A DNA stretch of 64,000 bases from an uncultured SAR86 cluster bacterium (GTDB lineage Bacteria > Pseudomonadota > Gammaproteobacteria > Magnimaribacterales > D2472): positions 1 to 64,000 of the forward strand of contig CACJBC010000005.1 of the NCBI GenBank assembly GCA_902591565.1. Reading direction: 5' to 3'. Below are positions 61,216-64,000 of this stretch, piece after piece; position 1 is the first letter of the stretch, and each line of letters opens with the position of its first letter. The notes under the pieces are model-generated. The model was given only the letters and a program-made list of their open reading frames with translations, had not been told where the DNA came from and did no database searches. Made by a program: the position numbers and the translations under genes.

Positions 61216-63198
61216 TTAAATGCTTAAGAGTGGTGCAATAACTAAACTTACGATCGCCATAACATTTATTAAAATATTCATGGACGGACCTGATGTGTCT
61301 TTAAATGGATCGCCAACAGTATCACCAACAACTGCTGCAGCATGCGTTTCAGAGCCTTTGCCACCAAAGTTACCCTTTTCAACAAATTTCTTTGCGTTAT
61401 CCCATGCTCCACCAGCATTAGCCATCATAAGAGCAAGCGATACACAGCCAAGAAGGCCTCCAGCTAACATACCTCCAAGTGCTTGTGCTCCGAGACCAAA
61501 ACCAATAATTGCTGGCATTGATACTGCAATTATTCCTGGCCATACCATTTTTTTTAAAGCAGCCTCGGTAGCAATTTCAACACATTTTTCTGAATCAGGT
61601 TCTGCTGTCCCTTCCATTAATCCAGATATTTCTCTAAACTGCCTTCTGATTTCATTTATCATTTCAAAAGCAGCATCACCAACAGCCGTCATTGTTATTG
61701 AAGAAACCAAGAAAGGTATACAAACTCCAATAAACATTCCAACTAAAACAATTGGCTCTGTTAGAGCTAATGTAAATGAAGGGTTTTCAGCACTTACTAC
61801 AGCTGAAAAAGCCGAGATTATCGCTAGAGCAGCTAGTGCAGCGGCTCCAATTGCAAAACCTTTTCCAATTGCAGCAGTGGTATTTCCCAATTCATCTAGT
61901 GAATCAGTTATTTCTCTGACCTCTTCACCCATTCCTGACATTTCAGCAATGCCGCCAGCATTATCTGCAACAGGCCCATATGCATCGATTGCCATAGTGA
62001 TACCTACTGTTGCTAGCATGCCAACTGCAGCAATTCCAACACCATAAATACCTGATAATTGAGTAGAGACAAGTATAATTCCAGCTAAAATTACAATTGG
62101 AATCACAACAGATTGCATTCCAACTGATAGTCCTGAAATCATCACTGTTGCAGAACCAGTTTCTCCTGATTCAGCAATTTTCTTAACAGGGCTACCACCT
62201 GTGTAATATTCTGTAATGAGTCCAATTAAAACTCCTCCAACGGCTCCTGCTATAACGCACCACCAAACATTCATTGCAACTTCTTCAAAAGAGGCAATAA
62301 TAAAATAAGCCATCGCAACAAATATTACTGGGGCCAAAAGAGTTCCAGACCTCAAGGCGCTTGCAGGTGCTTTTGCAGATTGAAGTTTAACTATAAATAT
62401 TCCTAAAATAGATGCAATCAAACCAGTTGATGCTAATGCTAAGGGAAGCATCATCATATCTTGATTTCCAAGGGTATATGCTATTGCTATAGAAGCAATC
62501 ATAGAACCACAATATGACTCAAATATATCAGAGCCCATTCCAGCAACGTCACCAACATTATCACCAACATTATCAGCGATAACGCCGGGGTTTCTTGGAT
62601 CATCTTCAGGAATTCCAGCTTCAATCTTACCGACAAGATCAGCTCCAACATCTGCACTTTTTGTGAAGATTCCACCACCTACTCTTGAAAATAGAGCAAC
62701 CACAGACGCTCCCATTGCAAAACCTTCTAGTTTATGAGGATCAATACCAGCTGGCACATAAAAATAATATAAAGCTCCTAAACCTATTAAACCCAATGAC
62801 GCGACACATAACCCCATTATTGAACCACCATAAAATGAGACTGATAAAGCTGCAGCAGGACCATCTTTTTGTGCTGCTGTTGCTGTTCTAACATTCGCTT
62901 TTGTGGCTGCATACATGCCTATAAAGCCAGCAACTGAGGAACAAATAGCTCCAACAACTATGGATATTGCTGTATAAGGCCCTAACGCAAACCAAGCTAA
63001 AAGCACTATTACAACAATAAAAATTGTTAAATATTTATACTCAGTTTTCATAAAAGCAAGCGCTCCAGCATGAATCTGATCACCTATCTTTTTTACTTTA
63101 TCTTCGCCGTCTGGATATTTCATCACAAGCATATACACAAGTGCTGCTGCTAGCATTCCAACAACGCCTAAGACTGGTGGTAAGAGTAAACTATTCAT
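61216..63198 (-). CDS. hppA: Membrane-bound pyrophosphatase (K+-dependent type)
   Basis: A 660-residue membrane ion pump driven by PPi. About 16 transmembrane segments are visible. The catalytic [66 protein letters not shown] and [14 protein letters not shown] motifs carry the Mg-PPi-binding Asp residues. The GNTTAA element near residues 434-439 has Ala where K+-independent proteins have Lys, so it should be K+-dependent and may pump Na+ or H+. It can recover energy from PPi made in biosynthesis, useful in low-nutrient seawater. It stands alone between the epimerase-like and symporter genes. Confidence 0.97.
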   Translation of the reverse strand: MNSLLLPPVLGVVGMLAAALVYMLVMKYPDGEDKVKKIGDQIHAGALAFMKTEYKYLTIFIVVIVLLAWFALGPYTAISIVVGAICSSVAGFIGMYAATKANVRTATAAQKDGPAAALSVSFYGGSIMGLCVASLGLIGLGALYYFYVPAGIDPHKLEGFAMGASVVALFSRVGGGIFTKSADVGADLVGKIEAGIPEDDPRNPGVIADNVGDNVGDVAGMGSDIFESYCGSMIASIAIAYTLGNQDMMMLPLALASTGLIASILGIFIVKLQSAKAPASALRSGTLLAPVIFVAMAYFIIASFEEVAMNVWWCVIAGAVGGVLIGLITEYYTGGSPVKKIAESGETGSATVMISGLSVGMQSVVIPIVILAGIILVSTQLSGIYGVGIAAVGMLATVGITMAIDAYGPVADNAGGIAEMSGMGEEVREITDSLDELGNTTAAIGKGFAIGAAALAALAIISAFSAVVSAENPSFTLALTEPIVLVGMFIGVCIPFLVSSITMTAVGDAAFEMINEIRRQFREISGLMEGTAEPDSEKCVEIATEAALKKMVWPGIIAVSMPAIIGFGLGAQALGGMLAGGLLGCVSLALMMANAGGAWDNAKKFVEKGNFGGKGSETHAAAVVGDTVGDPFKDTSGPSMNILINVMAIVSLVIAPLLSI

Positions 63199-63263
63199 TG
63201 ATTAATCCCCATTTAAAAAAGATGCATTCTAGCAAATTATTGAATAAAAGACTTTGTTTTTAT

Positions 63264-64000
63264 TTATTTATCGAATAAATTTTTATCAATTAGGTTTTCT
63301 GAATTAGCAACAATACATGCGACAGCAGCATCACCAGTTACATTAACCGAAGTGCGTAGCATGTCTAAGATTCTATCAACAGCTAAAATTATTCCTATGG
63401 CCTCAAGTGGTAAGCCAAATTGCTGCAAAATAATTACTAAAGTTATTGTTCCTGCTGAAGGAACAGCTGCAGTACCAATCGAAGTTACTACAGCTAAAAT
63501 AACAACTTGAATGTATTGAAAGAGTGTTAAATCTATTCCTGACATCTGTGCGATGAAAACTGTAGCCATGCCTTGCATGATTGCAGTTCCATCCATATTT
63601 ATTGTAGCTCCTACTGGAATAACAAAAGAGGAAACGTTTTTATTTACGCCTAAATCATTTTGAACAGTTTTTAGTGTTACAGGTATGGTTGCTGCGCTAG
63701 AAGATGTAGAAAAAGCAAATATAGCAACGTCTTTCATTTTCCTATAGAAAGTAAGTAAACTTAAATTAGTAAATAACTTAAGAATAACTGAATACGTAAA
63801 GATTGCATGAATTAACAATACTATTATTAGCAAAAGTACGTATTTAAATGCCTCTTGAAAAATATCTAAACCGTCTGTAATAACAAATTTACCAATTAAA
63901 CAGAAAACACCAATAGGTGCAAAAGATATAACCATTATCACAAGTTGCATAAACACAGTATTTAGTTTTTCAAAAGCTTCACTAAAGTTGTTTGTAAGAT
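63264..64000 (-). CDS. Dicarboxylate/amino acid:cation symporter (DAACS), 3' part
   Basis: The C-terminal part of a Na+ or H+-coupled symporter for glutamate, aspartate or dicarboxylates; the frame is open to the window edge. The serine-rich hairpin AFSTSSSAATIPVTL, the GATINMDGTAIMQG helix, VTSIGTAAVPSAGTITLVIILQQFGLP and DRILDMLRTSVNVTGDA motifs with the substrate Asp/Arg are standard for the GltP/DctA family. The exact substrate cannot be told. Confidence 0.95.
   Translation of the reverse strand, partial: LTNNFSEAFEKLNTVFMQLVIMVISFAPIGVFCLIGKFVITDGLDIFQEAFKYVLLLIIVLLIHAIFTYSVILKLFTNLSLLTFYRKMKDVAIFAFSTSSSAATIPVTLKTVQNDLGVNKNVSSFVIPVGATINMDGTAIMQGMATVFIAQMSGIDLTLFQYIQVVILAVVTSIGTAAVPSAGTITLVIILQQFGLPLEAIGIILAVDRILDMLRTSVNVTGDAAVACIVANSENLIDKNLFDK

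Noticed and set aside
1-64000. CRISPR arrays, insertion sequences, rRNA genes
   Set aside because: No regularly spaced direct repeats, no transposase motifs and no rRNA-like sequence were found when reading both strands.

Overview
The window is a stretch of an AT-rich chromosome (about one third G+C by eye) with very short intergenic gaps and many overlapping genes. The core gene orders are gammaproteobacterial: lptD-surA-pdxA-rsmA-apaH, fis-purH-purD, rsmE-gshB-tonB-ruvX, dnaG-rpoD, rph-pyrE, spoT/rpoZ/gmk/yicC and rpe...trpEGDC. Low G+C, compactness, a membrane pyrophosphatase, a DmdA-like enzyme and phosphate-stress genes together suggest a streamlined marine gammaproteobacterium, possibly SAR86-like. 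That placement is inference, because there is no rRNA in the window.

Layout. 1-4.1 kb: a sugar or glycoside locus with a GH3 beta-glucosidase (cut by the window edge), a GPH-family symporter and a single-chain fusion of a Gfo/Idh/MocA oxidoreductase with an aldo/keto reductase. 4.2-11.1 kb: accessory metabolism, with an alpha/beta hydrolase, an L-2-hydroxyglutarate oxidase-like enzyme, a DmdA/GcvT-like protein with a clear terminator, a DUF411 protein, a tandem DsbA-like protein and an old-yellow-enzyme homologue. 11.1-16.4 kb: a 5.2-kb island bounded by a 51-bp direct repeat made of the 3' part of tRNA-Ile2(CAU). Its cargo is agt-plcP (phospholipid-to-glycolipid replacement), phoD (Tat-exported phosphatase), an aquaporin and a small secreted protein; it reads as a phosphate-stress cassette. 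16.4-27.2 kb: tRNA, rpoD, dnaG, ruvX, tonB-like, gshB, rsmE, a histidine phosphatase and fis-purH-purD-coq7.

27.3-32.4 kb: an unusual cassette between coq7 and trpC. It holds a PNKP-like HAD phosphatase, an 896-residue protein joining a PD-(D/E)XK-like nuclease to a DGQHR (DndB-like) region, a divergent Dam-type adenine methyltransferase, and an SF2 helicase whose start overlaps the trpC stop. This looks like an undescribed restriction-modification-like defence system and is the best candidate for a new system here. The tRNA-bounded phosphate island is the second highlight.

32.3-41.1 kb: trpCDGE, a DUF192 protein, rpe, murU-amgK (cell-wall sugar recycling), two short-chain dehydrogenases and an HCCA isomerase-like protein. 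41.1-50.1 kb: the lptD-surA-pdxA-rsmA-apaH-cca-folM-like-phosphotransferase operon. 50.1-56.4 kb: PepSY protein, folK, folB, tsaD, then divergent rpsU-yqeY-rph-pyrE-ribE, then pyrB and ridA. 56.4-64 kb: spoT, rpoZ, gmk, yicC, an epimerase-like gene, hppA and the 3' part of a dicarboxylate/glutamate symporter. The only stretch over 300 bases without a protein gene is 16173-16539, which holds a hairpin, the tRNA and its promoter.
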